Shown piece after piece: positions 23,944 through 34,429 of a DNA stretch of 64,000 bases. The stretch's first letter is position 1. Each line of letters opens with the position of its first letter. Source of the stretch: Medicago truncatula (lineage: Eukaryota; Streptophyta; Magnoliopsida; Fabales; Fabaceae); contig NC_053045.1 of the NCBI RefSeq assembly GCF_003473485.1, positions 53,176,494-53,240,493 of the forward strand, in the 5' to 3' direction. The notes under the pieces were generated by a model. It was not told the origin of the DNA and made no database searches. It saw nothing but the letters and a program-made list of their open reading frames with translations. A program made the position numbers and the translations under genes.

Positions 23944-24310
23944 AAGGAAGAATAGATTGAAGCGTAGATTAGATGGTACATACCTCATGCCATCAGGATT
24001 GATAGATTAACCATTGTTTATATTGCAAAGATTATATTTCATTGTAGTATTTTAATTTATGTTCACATTTATAAATTTTCTGGTTATTCATGGATGACAT
24101 CTGCTCAACTCCATATAGATGTAGGACTACAAGGATAAACCTCCTTTCTTGTGGGAAACGAATAAATACAAAAATAACATGAGATTATTAATTAATTTCA
24201 ATGACCGATAATTATTGAATTGAAGGCCTGCTAATAACTGAAAAATGCGATTTAGAACTAGACTAATAATACAATGGGTGATATTTCTTATCAAAGGTGT
24301 GATAATATTA
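23944..24310. other. 3' side of the NEN gene
   Basis: Probable 3' UTR and spacer. No further feature seen before the target duplication of the SINE at 24311. Confidence 0.45.
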
Positions 24311-24333
24311 AAGGAAAGTATAGTGGACTTCTT

Positions 24334-24473
24334 ATATTGTATCCCCGTGAGCTTAGCTCAGTTGGTAGGGATATTGTATATTATATGCAGGAGCTGAGGT
24401 TCGAACCCCAGACACTCCACTTCTCCACAATTTAATTGTGTGAGCTTTAGCCACTAGGCTACTTGACAAAAAA
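24334..24473 (+). mobile_element. tRNA-derived SINE (family S), plus orientation, complete
   Basis: The best-preserved copy. It lies between two exact 23-bp target duplications (24311-24333 and 24474-24496, AAGGAAAGTATAGTGGACTT plus CTT). It starts ATATTGTATCCCCGTGAGC, then A-box-like TTAGCTCAGTTGGTAGGG and B box GGTTCGAACCCC. A tRNA-unrelated part ending CTAGGCTACTTGAC and an A-tail follow. Long TSDs and the A-tail show target-primed insertion, and the orientation is unambiguous here. Confidence 0.93.
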
Positions 24474-25022
24474 AAGGAAAGTATAGTGGACTTCTTTTTC
24501 AGCACAGTTTCTTCAAACACATCTCAAATAAACTCTGTTCTTTTATTTTCTGAGTAACATCGTAAGTTTGATAAAAAAAGTATTAGAATAACTAACTAGT
24601 GTGACTAATACTGTTACATAGTATCTAATACACATCACATTATGAGTAAATGACAAGCACAGATTTAGCAAAAAAAACATGCTTAGTGAACTATAGCTCC
24701 TGTAGACCTTGACATTAGGCAATGAGAAATGTTATTTGGAAAATGATTTTGTAGTACAACACAGTGTATGTATAGTATATAATATAGGTACAGTGTTGTT
24801 AACTTTTAAATGTTCGATTAACATTTTTAGGTGTGAATTATGTTCAATAAGTCTTAGTTGTGATTATTATTATGTAATATAATTCTGTACTGCACCATAA
24901 GCCATTAAGCCTAGCTTATACACTAACAACTGTGACATACCATTTGTACTTATTCATAAAGAAAACAGTATATAATTAGTAAATTTCTTTTGTAAGTGGG
25001 TTGACATATGAGAATGGGATGG

Positions 25023-25028
25023 CACGTG
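25023..25028 (+). promoter_or_regulatory. G-box CACGTG upstream of TOC1
   Basis: Palindromic CACGTG within GGCACGTGTC, about 50 bp left of the distal evening element. It is a bHLH/bZIP binding core. The match is exact, but its use is not shown. Confidence 0.5.
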
Positions 25029-25077
25029 TCAAAAATTGTTTGGTAGAGAGCAATGCATCCAACAGAAAATGAAAGAA

Positions 25078-25086
25078 AGATATTTT
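25078..25086 (-). promoter_or_regulatory. Evening element (distal), TOC1 promoter
   Basis: AAAATATCT on the minus strand, exact match, about 930 bp before the TOC1 ATG. It is the binding site of CCA1/LHY/RVE MYB factors in known evening-phased promoters. Confidence 0.6.
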
Positions 25087-25483
25087 GGAAGTGGATTCTC
25101 CGCGTTCACCTGGGACCAACTACTTTTAGTGCTTGTTTTGTATTACAACTATATTTTGATTTCGAGAAATTCACATTGATATCAAACAAATACCTAGTCT
25201 TTGAATCTAGTTTATATTTTGCGACGTAGTTTAAACGTATTTTATTTTCGTAAAAAAAAAATGGTCATGTTAATTCAATGATTGAGATTTTCTATAGGAT
25301 TTACAGTAGATGTTAGCCATTTGATCTAAAAATTTACTCTCAAGATCATTTTAACAAAAGATACACTTAATTTAAACAGTTCAATCTTCAATTAACGACC
25401 AAAATTTAAAACTGCATGTATTTATTACAACAACGACCGTAGGTTGGATTATCTATTGCGTACAAATGCATGATTGGTCAACT

Positions 25484-25492
25484 AGATATTTT
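25484..25492 (-). promoter_or_regulatory. Evening element (proximal), TOC1 promoter
   Basis: A second exact AAAATATCT on the minus strand, about 525 bp before the ATG. It is followed at once by a related GGGATATTTT. Its position is more promoter-like than that of the distal copy. Confidence 0.65.
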
Positions 25493-26016
25493 GGGATATT
25501 TTGGCTGAGATTAGATCAATGGCTCCATTGCATAGAATTGGCATGAATGAGGAAGATCTTTGATTGAAGTTGAAGTGACGTGGCCAGCTATCTATCTCTA
25601 ACAAAATATCCTAACTTCAACCCACAGCCACACCCACTATTACTAAATATCTATTTCTCTTTCTTTTTTCACTTTTTCTCTCTTTTTTCTTTCCACGTCA
25701 TTTCCCTTTTGCTATCTTACACCCCCATCTTCCCCTCTTTATTCCTTTTCAGCGCACGTTAGTCCCCCCACCCTTTGCAAATTTCCCAATCTCACAAACC
25801 CCATTTTCCTTTCCAATTTTCATCCTTTTGGGTCCCCAAAAATTTGATTTTTTTTTCCTTAGCTGTTAGATTTTTGGATAAATTTGATGATGAGAATAGC
25901 TTATGAATTTCATACATCTAGTTAATTAAGGGTTTGTGTGAAAAATTTGATTTTGGATGGAGGTTAGGTTGTTACATTGAGTTGTGTGTAGTTTAGGTTA
26001 AAGGGGTTGATTTGAG

Positions 26017-29000
26017 ATGGATACTGAAGAACTTATTGATTTAAACAGTAAAGAGCTTAATTGTGGTGGAAATAATAGCAAGAGTGGTGATGGATTCATT
26101 GATAGGAGTAAAGTTAGGATTTTGCTGTGTGATAGTGATTCCAAGAGTTCAGAAGAGGTTTTTACTCTTCTTATTAATTGCTCTTATCAGGGTAAGAAAT
26201 TCACCCTTCCTTATTTTTTTTGGCTATGTGAATTTTTTTCTTGTGCTAAATCCTTAATTATATATCAAATTTTGCTTTGTTATAAGGGTGTAGTGTGAGT
26301 GAGGTTGAGTTTTCTAAATTCATTAGAGTATTATTCGATTAGGTAGAAAAACAAACATGTTAGCATATTGTTATTTTGTAAGCCAGATTAAAATTTCATC
26401 TGGCTATAAATTGATGCCTTCTTGTTGTGGAGATATGGCCTATTTAGATTGACTTATTTGAACTTATCTACCGGCATAACCACATGTGATATTGTTTGAG
26501 AGAGCTTATGGAAACAACTGATATCATGTCCATGAGCTGTTTTCAGCTTATTTCCATAAGCTTTATAGGACAGTTTATGAAAACAATTTATAGCTTATAT
26601 GAGAATAATTTGATTTGATTTTATCTTTTGTTATAGAAATAGTTTATACATAAGTTCTTATATGATAAGGGCTTATAGCATAAACCCTTAACTAAGCTGT
26701 TTATCCAAATATGACCTTATTTACTTGATTCTGTTCTCTGCCTAAGTATTTGTGCTCATTGGCTGGTTGAAATTATCAAATTTGTTTTTCCCGTTTGATG
26801 CATACGCATGTTTGTTCAAGGTGTACATGAAACATTATTCCAAGAGGAGTATTTAGCTTCCATAAGCTAGACTTAATTAAGCCTGCGCAAGGAACTTGCT
26901 TACTTCAACTTTGAGAACCATGAATAGTGTGGATTTTTCTCGAGTTTTCATGAATTTCGAAATTCAATTTTATCTGTAAGAATCAACGCCTAGAAGTATG
27001 AACTTGTGCAATATTTTCCCCTGTGGAGCAACCTCTCCCTTCCTTTTCAATTCCAAGAACGAAAATTACTTTACATGTAATGGTTTCATTAAGTTCTTCC
27101 TATTCGTGGAGACAGTCTGGCTTGTATGATTTAATGTTTCTCTGATTCTTCAAATATTCTCTGAAGATATATAAACTATGGATTTTTCATGCTTCACAGT
27201 TACGTCTGTAAAATCCGCACGGCAAGTGATTGATGCATTGAATGCGGAAGGACAATATATAGATATCATACTAGCGGAAGTTGACCTTCCAATCAAAAAG
27301 GGAATGAAGATGTTGAAGTACATAGCACGGGATAAAGAACTGCGCCGAATCCCTATTATAAGTAAGCTTTAGTTCTTTGTTTTCATAAGGAACTTGTAAG
27401 ACTAATTGTTTTAGGCAAATTATATTATGTTCTTTGTCAACGTTATTTTCTTATTTTTTATTTTTGGTTTAGTGATGTCTGCACAAGATGAGGTATCAAT
27501 TGTTGTTAAGTGCTTGAGGCTCGGAGCAGCAGACTATCTAGTAAAGCCTTTACGTACTAATGAACTATTAAATTTGTGGACCCACATGTGGAGAAGGAGA
27601 CGCATGGTATGTATTGTACTACATATTTAAGGATGTCGGCTACTTGTGTTTATTTGTACTATTTTTTCTTTTCCCATTTGTTCTTAAACTTCACCCGATG
27701 ATTGTAAATCCATTTTCAATTAAAAGCAGATTTCATGCACAAACACACATTCACATGTACTAACCATAAATGAAATATATAAATAATGTTGGGGTAGCGT
27801 CTCCCCTTTACTCTTGTTTGATTCTTTATTATGCATGTGCAATTGTGTATCTCCATTTCGCTTCTTTTCCGATCTGGATTTTTTGTGAACATTTCCTTAT
27901 CTTATTCTTCCTTGTCTTCTTGTACGTTTTGGTCTGTTGTATCCTTGCCCCTTTTAATCTTGTGTTACACGCGCATTTGGCATATCTCCACTCCATTGCA
28001 CATCCACATTACATTGTTCTTTTAATTTCCAATGCAATGCATAGCTTTTATATTCTCAAATGGAACTTGAAATGGTTTTTTTTTTTTAATCTATTATTAT
28101 GACAGCTTGGACTTATAGAGAACAACATCTTGAATTATGATTTTGATCTGGTAGCATCAGACCCTAGTGATGCCAATACAAACAGTGCCACCTTCTTCTC
28201 TGATGACACAGACGACAAGTCCAAAAGAAGCAATAATCCCGAGGCTGGAATTTCAATCCAACAAGAACAGGCGGAAATTTCAATCCAACAAGAAGAGGTG
28301 AATGTTAATTGCTTTGGAAATTATTTCAGTGTGTTGACTTTAATATCAGCATGGTTCACACTCTCATATATTGCTTTCCAAAAAGGCATATCGATTATGA
28401 TGGTATGGTCGAGATTGTGCTATATAACTCACGTATACTTTTTCAGGCTAGTATTGCCACTGCTGCTGCTGTTATTGAGGAGCATCCATATGTTCATGTA
28501 TCAGAATATCAGCCTGATGTACCTGGAATTAGTGATCGAAGAAGAACAGGTAGACTCCTTTTCCTTTGAAGAATACAATTTCGTGCACAGCTAGTTGTTT
28601 CCTGTAGTTGCATTAGACAACTTGTATGATAGATATATGCCAAATTATTATTAACTTCGATTTTTTCCTATCCTTTGTTGCCTTCTAGTAGCCAATTTTC
28701 TGTTATATCATATCTTCTATTCAATTTAAAGAAAACTAATTAAGTGCTTTTGTTCATGCTTTGCTGTTGCTTATTATACAGGTTCTTCAGCACCGCATCC
28801 GCCGTGCAACAGAGTTACAAATAGTAGCTTTGATGGTAGTTTGCACATCTTATTTTTCCTTCTGTAGCTTCATTTTTTAATTATGAAAATGACTTCAGTC
28901 TAGAAGGGATAGTTAAGTTCCTCAAGCTGAATAAAATTTACTGATGCGAGAACCCATTGTCATTTTCATTATTTTGCCTCTGATCCTACATAATTTTGTA

Positions 29001-29955
29001 AAACATTTTTTCATCAGGTCCGAAGAAGAGTGAACTTAGAATTGGAGAATCATCAGCCTTTTTCACTTATGTCAAAGCAACAACAATGAAGAGAAACTTG
29101 GAAGAGATTGCTCATTTAGACAATAGCGGTACATTACTAGTGAGGGTGGAAGATATGAATCAAGCATGTTCTCAACAAGGGGGTAATGACCTTATAAGAC
29201 ATGAAAATGGAGAAACGATTGAAAGCCATTCACAAGATGACTTACCTAGAAGCAATAGTATCCCCGATTCTTTCTCTGTTGAGAGATCGTGTACCCCACC
29301 TGCATCAATGGAGGTTTCACAGCAAAATAGTAATCACAAGGAAAAACATCCACAAGGGGTGGTTCATCCAAGAAATGGAAGTTATGGTTCTGAGCTCAAC
29401 CAATCGGGCATGCCTGCCCAACATGCTTATCCGTATTATATGCCAGGAGTTGCTAATCATGTTATGATGCAGTCAGCAACGCATATGTATCAAAAGAATA
29501 TCCAGAACCTTCAGAGTCATGTTAGTTCATCTATGATTTCCCAGTACAATCAACTTCCCCAATGTCCACCTCATGCAACTGGGATGGCACCCTACCCATA
29601 TTTTCCCATGAGTATTTGTTTACAAACCGGTCAGGTTTCTACAGTTCATCCATGGCCGTCATTAGGAAGTTCAACTTCATGTGAAGCAAACTTAAGAAAA
29701 GTTGATAGGAGAGAAGCAGCATTGATGAAGTTTAGACAGAAAAGAAAAGAGCGTTGCTTCGATAAGAAAATTAGGTACGTCAATCGGAAACAACTTGCAG
29801 AAAGGCGGCCTCGTGTTAGGGGACAGTTTGTCAGGAAGTTGAATGGTATTAATGTGGATCTAAATGGACAACCTGCTTCCACCGACTATGACGATGAGGA
29901 TGAAGAGGAGGAAGAAAACAATGACACCAGAGATTCCTCTCCTAAGGATGCTTGA
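26017..29955 (+). CDS. TOC1: TOC1 / pseudo-response regulator 1, seven exons
   Basis: Exons 26017-26191, 27200-27361, 27473-27606, 28106-28297, 28447-28549, 28782-28835 and 29018-29955; GT-AG introns, phases fit, 1758 nt (585 aa). Residues about 31-150 are a pseudo-receiver domain ([13 protein letters not shown] ... RRIPIIMMSAQDE ... [18 protein letters not shown]). The phospho-acceptor Asp is replaced by Glu (IILAEVDLP), as in plant PRRs, so it is not a His-Asp phosphorelay receiver. The middle carries the TOC1-specific block around [14 protein letters not shown]. Residues about 503-546 are a CCT domain ([20 protein letters not shown]...[11 protein letters not shown]), which binds DNA and carries the nuclear signal; an acidic tail follows. 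Role: evening-phased repressor of morning clock genes in the nucleus. The length is close to Arabidopsis TOC1 (about 618 aa). Intron 1 holds a MITE. No defect seen. Confidence 0.96.
26437..26717. mobile_element. MITE (family A) in intron 1 of TOC1
   Basis: About 281 bp, related to the element in the RING gene intron. The left end has GGCCTATTTAGATTGACTTA and the right end, reverse-complemented, AAGGTCATATTTGGATAAAC. It is diverged and has no coding capacity. It lies well away from the splice sites of the exons at 26191 and 27200. Confidence 0.65.
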
Positions 29956-30644
29956 GAAGGTCAATTTGCCTCTGTCCCATTAATTCCTCCCTGCACTAAA
30001 ATTGTCCTATGCAGGACTTGCCTCTGATCCTTGCTTTGATGGAAAGTTATTGTATTCGCTTTAGTTGACGAGCGCGTGCCTTTGATTAAAATGCTGATCC
30101 AATTCCACTGGGCACCCTCATCCTGTGGAGTTCAGACAAACTCTTGCTTGGTCTCTTTTGAATATCACTTCTTCAAATGATTCATCCTACTGAGCTCTTG
30201 CAGAAGGTGAACCTCCTGCTGGCTATGTCCAATGAGTTTAAAAGTTTTACACTTATGTTTAATTGGAACTGTTTGGAGCAGGCTGTGGTTTTCATAAATA
30301 TAAATATGTCAGACACCTTTAAGTTGTCCCAAAAAATGAGTTTTTTGTCAAACAAAATTCACAATCAGTCAAAGCATTTCCCCCTCCCTTATATTCTTTC
30401 TAGAATTTCTCATTACTCTTGAAATTTTCAGGGGGCTCTTTCAGCAAAACAAAATAAAGAACAGGGTTGTAAAAGATACAGATGCAGGCTACATGTAATT
30501 CCCTGGGGCTTAAAATCGTTTTTAACCCCTGTAATATCTGTCTAATATTCATTTTGGACTTTTAGTTGTTATGTAATCCTTATTAGAGGCATTCAAATCA
30601 ATTGTACATACCAATGAGACTAAAATAAAACAACGTTAAAACCA
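29956..30644. other. 3' flank of TOC1
   Basis: Probable 3' UTR and spacer. No gene recognised; the short ORF at 30177-30422 has no family resemblance. Confidence 0.4.
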
Positions 30645-30735
30645 AAATGGGGGTTGGTGGCTCAACTGGTTGGAACTAAGGGAAACGGAGTTGGACTTGG
30701 AGGTCCTAAGTTCAAACCCAAACGGAGGGTTTAGG
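30645..30735 (+). mobile_element. tRNA-derived SINE-like element (second family)
   Basis: Contains an A-box-like GGTGGCTCAACTGGTTGG and, about 45 bp on, a B-box-like AGTTCAAACCC, in the order and spacing of a pol III promoter. The wording differs from SINE family S. I see no clear target duplication, so the ends are approximate. Confidence 0.5.
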
Positions 30736-31695
30736 AGCGGAAGAGAGGGGATGGTTTACTTTTCATAATCTTTTTAAATTATGTACACTACGAAATGTTT
30801 TTAAAAAGTTAACATATTAAAATGATAAACGATCATATAATACTTCAATCACACTTAATTTATTTTACATATTATATAGTCCGTAATTTAAAAAAGAAAA
30901 GTAAACCATCTCCTCTCTTCCCCTCCTAAACTCTCAATTCAAACACACCCTAACTTAAATGAAGGGAAATGACCTCTACCCTTCCATCATCTTATTTTCC
31001 TTTTTTTTTTTTTTTTTTTTTTTTTTTTCTTTCCTTCTTTCTTCTTCTTCTTCTTCTTCTGGTTATCACTTTTTTCTCTATTAAATGAAGATATATGTCG
31101 AGACATAGAATTAACTAATCTCAATACACATACATCAATTACAAATCTCCGATTTTATAAAAAGAACTTTCCTCTACATTTCCCTCTTAACAACTTCTTA
31201 TTTAAAGCTGTTTTTAGATTATTTTTAGATTCTGATTTTTTTAAAAAGCTGTAACAAATGAATGCAAAACTCTTACAAGTGATTATTTTTTTAAAACAAG
31301 TGATTTTTTTTTTTGTTAAAAAAAGCTATAACAAACAGGAAAAATATTCTTTATCATCCCAAACACTTTTAGATTATGATGTAAGAGGTATGAGTGATGT
31401 AACACAATGACTAAAACTTTTGATAGGATGCACCATCTAAAACTTTTGATAAAGTCCCCCTCTAAAATAAAATAAAAAATGTTGATAAGTCATGTACCAT
31501 TTTTTCTTTTCTTTTGTGACCTAAGTCCTGTACTCTGATCAAGGAAGTAACTTATTGCAATTTGAATTTTCTTTTGAGCGCATATTGGTGCAGTAGCTAA
31601 ATATCGAGAGATTCTCTTGGAGAACTTCCTTCAAACACTCAATGCCATGTTCGAGGTTTTGATTAGGGTGCATTGTTGATTGTTGGGGTTGTATT
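30736..31695. other. Spacer before the E-class PPR gene
   Basis: Contains a T-run (30996-31028) followed by CTT repeats (31035-31062). The last 100-150 bases are presumably the 5' UTR of the PPR gene. No other gene seen. Confidence 0.4.
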
Positions 31696-33342
31696 ATGAT
31701 CAAACGTGGTGTTCCTGCAACCGGGAAAAGAGCTATTCAAGAACACATTTTCTCATTACTTCAAACCTGCAACAACACCGAAACCAATATCCTTCAAATT
31801 CATACCCAAGTAATTCTCAACGGTCTCTCTCACAAGCATAACATCATCGCCAAGCTTCTTTCATTCTATGCAGCCTCTGGTAAACTCCAACATGCCCACA
31901 AACTCTTCATTCAAATCCATAACCCAAAAACCACTGTCTGGAATCACATGATTAGAGCCTATGCTAGTAGTATTACGCCGTGGAAATCGGTTCAGTATTA
32001 CAATCAAATGGTGTTAAATGCTTGTGAGCCTGACGGGTTTACTTATTCGTTTCTATTGAGTGCTTGTGTGCGAGGCGGGTTGGTTAGAGAAGGGGAACAG
32101 TTGCATGGGATTGTTCTGGCAAAAGGTTATTGCTCCGATGTTTTTGTTAATACGAATTTGATTAATTTTTATGCGGATTGTGGTGGTGTTGAGCAAGCGC
32201 GGTATGTGTTTGATGATATGACTCAAAGAAGTGTTGTTAGCTGGAATTCTTTACTTGTTGGCTATGTTAAGTGTGGTGATTTTGATGCTGCGAGAAATGT
32301 TTTTGAGGAAATTCCGGTTAGAAATGTTGTGTCTTGGACGACTATGATTGCTGGGTATGCTCAGAATGGGAAATGTGTTGAAGCTTTGTCGTTGTTTGGT
32401 CAGATGAGGAGAGCACGTGTGGAATTGGATCAGGTGGTGTTGGTGGCAGTTTTATCAGCATGTGCTGAATTAGGGGATCTGAAGTTAGGAAGATGGATCC
32501 ATTGGTATGTTCAAGAGAGGCAACGGCAAGCCTCTGTCCGGTTGAACAATGCACTCATGCATATGTATGCTAGTTGTGGAATCATTGATGAAGCTTATCG
32601 AATGTTTACCAAGATGTCTTGGAAAACCACTGTGTCTTGGACTATCATCATCATGGCTTTTGCAAAACAAGGTCTTGGTAAGGAAGCTCTTGATCTGTTT
32701 AAAGATATGCTTAGTGATGGTGTGGGGAAAAGTGGGATAAGACCTGATGGAACAACCTTCATTGCAGCTCTTTGTGCTTGCAGTCATGCAGGGTTTGTAG
32801 AGGAAGGATGCAGAATTTTTGAATCGATGATACATACTTGGCGAATCAGCCTGCAGATTGAACACTACGGATGCATGGTTGATCTCTTGAGTCGCGCAGG
32901 TTGCTTAGATGAAGCATATAGACTTATTGAAACTATGCCTTTTAAGCCTAATGATGCAATATGGGGTGCCCTTCTCGGTGGTTGTCGAATACACAAGAAT
33001 TCGGAGCTAGCATCACGAGTTGCGAACACGTTAGTTGCTGAGCTTGACAGCACCGATCAAGCTGCAGGCTATCTTGTGCTCTTGTCAAACATATATGCCT
33101 TTGCCGGAAGGTGGCAGGATGTCATTGCAGTAAGACAGAAAATGATTGAGATGGGTGTGAAAAAACCTCCTGGCCAAAGTTGGATCCAAATTTATGGGGT
33201 TGTTCATAATTTTGTGGTGGGTGATATGACTCATAAGCATTCATCTTTAATCTATGAAACCCTTTGTGAGATTACCGAGCAAGCCCGTGTCGAAGGCTAT
33301 AAACCAGACATAACAGAGGTTCTCTTGGATGCCGAGGGATAG
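31696..33342 (+). CDS. Pentatricopeptide repeat protein, PLS class with E/E+ region
   Basis: Intronless, 548 aa. PLS-type PPR repeats run in tandem (TTVWNHMIRAYASS, DGFTYSFLLSACVRGGL, DVFVNTNLINFYADCGGVEQ, SVVSWNSLLVGYVKCGDFDA, NVVSWTTMIAGYAQNGKCVE ...). They are followed by the E region (MPFKPNDAIWGALLGGCRIH, GYLVLLSNIYAFAGRWQDV, GVKKPPGQSWIQI). It stops at ITEVLLDAEG, just where DYW-class proteins enter the deaminase-like domain. Family knowledge: such proteins bind specific organellar RNAs and take part in C-to-U editing with partner DYW proteins. No transit peptide is obvious from the first residues, so the target organelle is uncertain. Whether the DYW domain was lost recently or the family ends here I cannot say. 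Confidence 0.93.
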   Translation: MIKRGVPATGKRAIQEHIFSLLQTCNNTETNILQIHTQVILNGLSHKHNIIAKLLSFYAASGKLQHAHKLFIQIHNPKTTVWNHMIRAYASSITPWKSVQYYNQMVLNACEPDGFTYSFLLSACVRGGLVREGEQLHGIVLAKGYCSDVFVNTNLINFYADCGGVEQARYVFDDMTQRSVVSWNSLLVGYVKCGDFDAARNVFEEIPVRNVVSWTTMIAGYAQNGKCVEALSLFGQMRRARVELDQVVLVAVLSACAELGDLKLGRWIHWYVQERQRQASVRLNNALMHMYASCGIIDEAYRMFTKMSWKTTVSWTIIIMAFAKQGLGKEALDLFKDMLSDGVGKSGIRPDGTTFIAALCACSHAGFVEEGCRIFESMIHTWRISLQIEHYGCMVDLLSRAGCLDEAYRLIETMPFKPNDAIWGALLGGCRIHKNSELASRVANTLVAELDSTDQAAGYLVLLSNIYAFAGRWQDVIAVRQKMIEMGVKKPPGQSWIQIYGVVHNFVVGDMTHKHSSLIYETLCEITEQARVEGYKPDITEVLLDAEG

Positions 33343-33648
33343 GAAATATAGGAAGAACATAATTTTTGCTTCGTGCATTTTGGTTTTACAATTATTTTTG
33401 CATGGACTTATCAGAAGGCAAGTGCTCATTTTGTTGTTTTTTCAAGTGTATCAGTTGCCATTGCCCAACACTAGTTCCGTACAGTGATTCTAAACAAACA
33501 CTAGTTCCCAAGCAGTGACCATGAAAACGATTTAGAGTATTCTTCTAAAAAATTTCATCCACCATGAAAACATTGACACCGCATCACATTCCTCCATAGG
33601 AAAACTTGTAATATGTAAAACGAGAAAACTGTGTGAACCCAAACACAC
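33343..33648. other. Spacer between PPR gene and NEN fragment
   Basis: 3' flank of the PPR gene. The phrase 'aacactagttcc' occurs twice (33469-33480 and 33498-33509). No coding sequence recognised. Confidence 0.4.
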
Positions 33649-34300
33649 AATTGACTCTTTGGTATTGTTGACTCAAAAGTTCGGAAAAAGAGCTGGTAAC
33701 ATGAAGGTATCATAATCATTCTCTTCATAACTTGCCGCAATAATTCCTTATACAGCCACTTCTTTCGTTATATTTTTGTTTTCATAGTTCTAATTTGTAG
33801 TCTGTAACCTCAATACAAAGTTTTAGAATATAATGATTTTAGAAGTCTCTGCAACAGCAATTGCAGCCACATTTGCCTACATTTTTCTACAATAAGGTTT
33901 GCAACATAACCATGTCAACCACTACAAATAAGAGTTAAAATTAACCTCTCATTAATCAATAAGAGAATAAAAATTTATAATTGAAGAATTAAAAGCTCTT
34001 CAAAACACTTTATGAATGTAATAGTTTATAGGTTCTTTCAAATACTGACATGTACGATATGAGTTAAAAGCTCTTCAAAACATCCCATTCAATGCAAACT
34101 AGAGCATTGCACCTTGTGGGAATGAAGGCTAGTTCATTCAAGTTTTGACATACAGCATCTGTGAATTGTAAATTACAATTTGTAATATTATTATCTGCAG
34201 ATGGCTACTCTTGCTTCCCATTTTGGTCTTGGGAAGAAAACACACAGGTACTTGTGCCAGTAAAAGCTTATAGCCCATGCCTTCTAGTCATTTGCTATAC
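33649..34300 (+). pseudogene. NEN exonuclease gene fragment (end of exon 2, intron, exon 3)
   Basis: Bases 33649-33706 match the end of NEN exon 2 (IDSLVLLTQKFGKRAGNMK) with its GT donor. Bases 34201-34247 match exon 3 at the same 47-nt length (MATLASHFGLGKKTH) with both splice sites intact. The intron between is also recognisably related, and similarity fades soon after the next donor, near 34300. The exonuclease motif I exon and all later exons are absent, so no working enzyme can be made. The copied segment corresponds to about 21670-22400 of the real gene. Confidence 0.88.
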
Positions 34301-34429
34301 CCGTAACTTATTAGTGAAAGTTGAAATATCTATTTGCATTTTAGCCAGAATAATATATTGTTGGGACAGGTAGGACTGTATAACTTTTGGGTATTAGTTA
34401 ATGATATTACAATCTGTATTGATTGGAAA

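Larger units (their letters stand above)
24497..26016 (+). promoter_or_regulatory. TOC1 upstream region
   Basis: Contains two exact evening elements (25078-25086 and 25484-25492, AGATATTTT = reverse of AAAATATCT), a CACGTG G-box (25023-25028) and an ACGTGGC motif (25578-25584). A pyrimidine-rich stretch at 25620-25860 probably belongs to the transcription start and 5' UTR. Family knowledge: CCA1/LHY repress TOC1 through the evening element in Arabidopsis. No gene is visible between 24497 and the TOC1 ATG. Confidence 0.65.

Noticed and set aside
24334..24473. tRNA gene call based on GGTTCGAACCCC and an A-box-like motif (also at 10294, 38017, 39909, 60449)
   Set aside because: The segments do not form a full cloverleaf, continue into a tRNA-unrelated tail with an A-run, and are flanked by target duplications; they are SINEs.
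26100..27606. Two-component response regulator with phosphorelay function
   Set aside because: The acceptor Asp is replaced by Glu and a C-terminal CCT domain follows after splicing; it is the pseudo-response regulator TOC1.
27770..28102. Open reading frame of 110 codons as a membrane protein gene
   Set aside because: It lies inside intron 3 of TOC1, and its hydrophobic content comes from T-rich intron sequence.
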